Below are positions 4,139-5,597 of a stretch of 5,597 bases of DNA, piece after piece (position 1 is the stretch's first letter; each line of letters opens with the position of its first letter). The position numbers and the translations under genes were made by a program. Location: positions 1-5,597 of the forward strand of contig VGJA01000071.1 of the NCBI GenBank assembly GCA_016867655.1, written 5' to 3'. Source of the stretch: Candidatus Altarchaeales archaeon (lineage in GTDB: Archaea; Altiarchaeota; Altiarchaeia; IMC4; SCGC-AAA252-I15). The notes under the pieces were generated by a model. It worked only from the letters and a program-made list of their open reading frames with translations. It was not told the DNA's origin and did not search any database.

Positions 4139-5597
4139 CTACATTACGTAGAATGCGAGTGTGTTGGCTACTGGTTGGTTGGGGTTTGCTTGGGTTTTGT
4201 TTTCTTTTTGTTGTTTTTCTGCGCCTAGTGATTGGTAGAAGTTTTTGTATTCTTCCGTTAGTTGTGTTCCTATTATGGAGTTGTCGTTTTTGTTTATGGG
4301 GTCGTTTTGGATTAAGCCCATGAATGTGTATCCAACAGCGTTTTTGGCTGTAGTCTTGTATGCTTCCATTCCTGCTTTGTGGTATTGTATGAATTCTTGT
4401 AGTCCAATTTTGTTTTTGAATGCGAAGGCTTCTGCCATGATGTAGGGTTTTCCATCGCGTTTGGAGATTTCTTCGCCTGTTTTGAATTCTGCTTCAAATG
4501 CTGACTTGTAGTCTGATGTCGCGAAGCCGTAGGTGAAGCCGAAGAGGTCGCATTGCGTGAAGTTCATGCAGTCGAATTTGGCGTCCATTCCGCCGACGCG
4601 GCAGTATATCCTTCCCTTGTAGATTTCTCTGACTTTGGGTATGATTCTGTTGTAGAGTTGGTTGGTTATCTCGCAGGCTTCTTGTGCGCTGTAGCCGTTT
4701 TCATACAGCATGTATTCGAACTCGTTTACTGGCACGAAGTATTCTACATTGTATTCTTCAGCTACTTCAGCCCACTTTAATGCTGTTGTTTCAACTTGGC
4801 TTAGATAGGAGTCTGGGTTTATTTTCTCGTTTTTGTTGGGGTTGAAGTTTGGAAACAAGTCGTAGAGGTCGTGCGCCACCAAGACGACTTGGAAGCCGGC
4901 TTTCTTTGCTTTTATTAGGTTGGCTATTGTTTCTTGGTCTGCTACAGCGCCTATTGCGTGATCTACGGTATGTATCAATTTGTTGTCTTGGTCGTGCGTG
5001 TATTTGGCAGTTATGTGGTAGGTGTTGATGCCCAGGTTTTTGTAGTCGTCTGTGAAGTAGGTTACTCCGATGCGGTTGTATGCCGGCCCAGGCTCCCAGA
5101 CTGCTTTGATTGGTATTCTGTAGGTTCTCTCAAACGTGTAGTTCTGTTTTAAGGATTCTAAGTCAGGAGTTTCAACCGGCATGTAGGCATAGCAGTTGTA
5201 AGTGCAGCCTAAGATGCAGTCTTTTGTCTTGCAGTCCAGGCAGGACTGGCATTCTTTTGGGGTTTCTATTGCTCCAAGCCTGCCTGCGCCGCCACAGAAG
5301 CTTGGGAATTTTTCGCAGAACTTCAGGCAGTCGAGGCTGTTTTCAGGCTTGCTGCAGTATTGAGAGCACTCCTGCATTGAGGAGCAGTTTCCAGGAAGCT
5401 TGAAGCCTATTTTTTTTGCTAGATTGCTTGGAGTGGGTATGTCGCACTTGAAGTCCAAGCAGATTAAGCCTTGATAGCAGTCTGCGTCTTGCGTGCAGGG
5501 GCTTCCTGGAATTCCGGATTGAAGGTCCATTTTTAGGGCGTATTTGCTGCATGTGTCTTTGTTCATCCCGCACCACGCCTTGCATTCGAAAGGGTTT
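4139..5597 (-). CDS. Cys-rich, probably exported protein with a clan GH-A-like TIM-barrel domain (5' end outside window)
   Basis: The frame stays open past the Met at 5566 to the right edge (adding ...FECKAWCG), so the true start and any signal peptide lie outside; that Met is internal. Numbered from it, residues 1-126 hold 17 Cys in small modules: GSPCTQDADCYQGLIC (21-36); GNCSSMQECSQYC (59-71) with DCLKFCEKFPSFC (79-91), a pattern I recall from surface proteins of small-genome archaea and candidate bacteria; and a CxxCxxC cluster at 106-125. Dense cysteines suggest disulfides outside the cell. Residues about 148-445 look like a (beta/alpha)8 barrel: GFQVVLVAHDLYDLFPNF, VEYFVPVNEFEY and KPYIMAEAFAF. 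Asn281-Glu282 would be the acid/base after strand 4 and Glu379 the nucleophile on strand 7, as in clan GH-A hydrolases. The tail (450-475) is Gln/Asn-rich. Substrate unknown; catalytic assignment is inference. Confidence 0.78.
   Translation of the reverse strand, partial: NPFECKAWCGMNKDTCSKYALKMDLQSGIPGSPCTQDADCYQGLICLDFKCDIPTPSNLAKKIGFKLPGNCSSMQECSQYCSKPENSLDCLKFCEKFPSFCGGAGRLGAIETPKECQSCLDCKTKDCILGCTYNCYAYMPVETPDLESLKQNYTFERTYRIPIKAVWEPGPAYNRIGVTYFTDDYKNLGINTYHITAKYTHDQDNKLIHTVDHAIGAVADQETIANLIKAKKAGFQVVLVAHDLYDLFPNFNPNKNEKINPDSYLSQVETTALKWAEVAEEYNVEYFVPVNEFEYMLYENGYSAQEACEITNQLYNRIIPKVREIYKGRIYCRVGGMDAKFDCMNFTQCDLFGFTYGFATSDYKSAFEAEFKTGEEISKRDGKPYIMAEAFAFKNKIGLQEFIQYHKAGMEAYKTTAKNAVGYTFMGLIQNDPINKNDNSIIGTQLTEEYKNFYQSLGAEKQQKENKTQANPNQPVANTLAFYVM

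Overview
The window looks archaeal, and a small-genome DPANN-type lineage is my tentative guess. Supporting points seen in the sequence are an archaeal/eukaryotic-type (Sec11-like) signal peptidase, DUF763 and DUF835 proteins, a class II tRNA-Ser whose anticodon loop holds an intron with a bulge-helix-bulge fold and whose gene encodes no CCA, start codons without Shine-Dalgarno sequences, and TATA-like boxes upstream of genes. The lineage guess rests mainly on a Cys-rich motif in the last gene and is inference.

Layout. Bases 1-270 (minus strand) hold the N-terminal 90 codons of a DUF763 protein that runs off the left edge. Bases 348-1091 (minus) encode a signal peptidase I. A 54-bp divergent promoter region follows. 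A tight plus-strand cluster comes next: a class III PLP aminotransferase of the acetylornithine aminotransferase type (1146-2276), a 66-residue Fe-S domain protein starting on the next base (2277-2477), and a CBS-CBS-DUF835 protein 7 bp later (2485-3435). Its stop codon lies in the loop of an 11-bp hairpin.

Bases 3436-4138 contain no convincing protein gene but are dense with structure. In order: two related TAAA-loop hairpins and a 94-nt inverted-repeat unit (3422-3545); a promoter plus the first 17 nt of a tRNA-Ser gene joined to a 67-nt three-arm repeat element (3608-3697); a second promoter with an intact tRNA-Ser(GGA) carrying a 37-nt intron (3796-3918), followed directly by a second copy of the element (3924-3984); and a run of hairpins (4008-4136) ending in a strong one just beyond the stop of the last gene. 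The two three-arm elements share an identical 37-nt core. Their outer stems differ in length (15 versus 12 bp) but both pair perfectly, so the fold has been kept while the sequence drifted.

The right side (4139-5597, minus) is a 5'-truncated gene for a probably exported protein. It has a Cys-rich N-terminal region followed by a TIM-barrel-like domain with an NE motif and a later Glu, as in clan GH-A glycoside hydrolases.

How the parts relate: the three plus-strand genes are probably one transcript, but their joint function is not evident. The signal peptidase and the Cys-rich protein both belong to the export side of the cell, though nothing here links them directly. The most novel material is the RNA/repeat region around the two tRNA-Ser copies.
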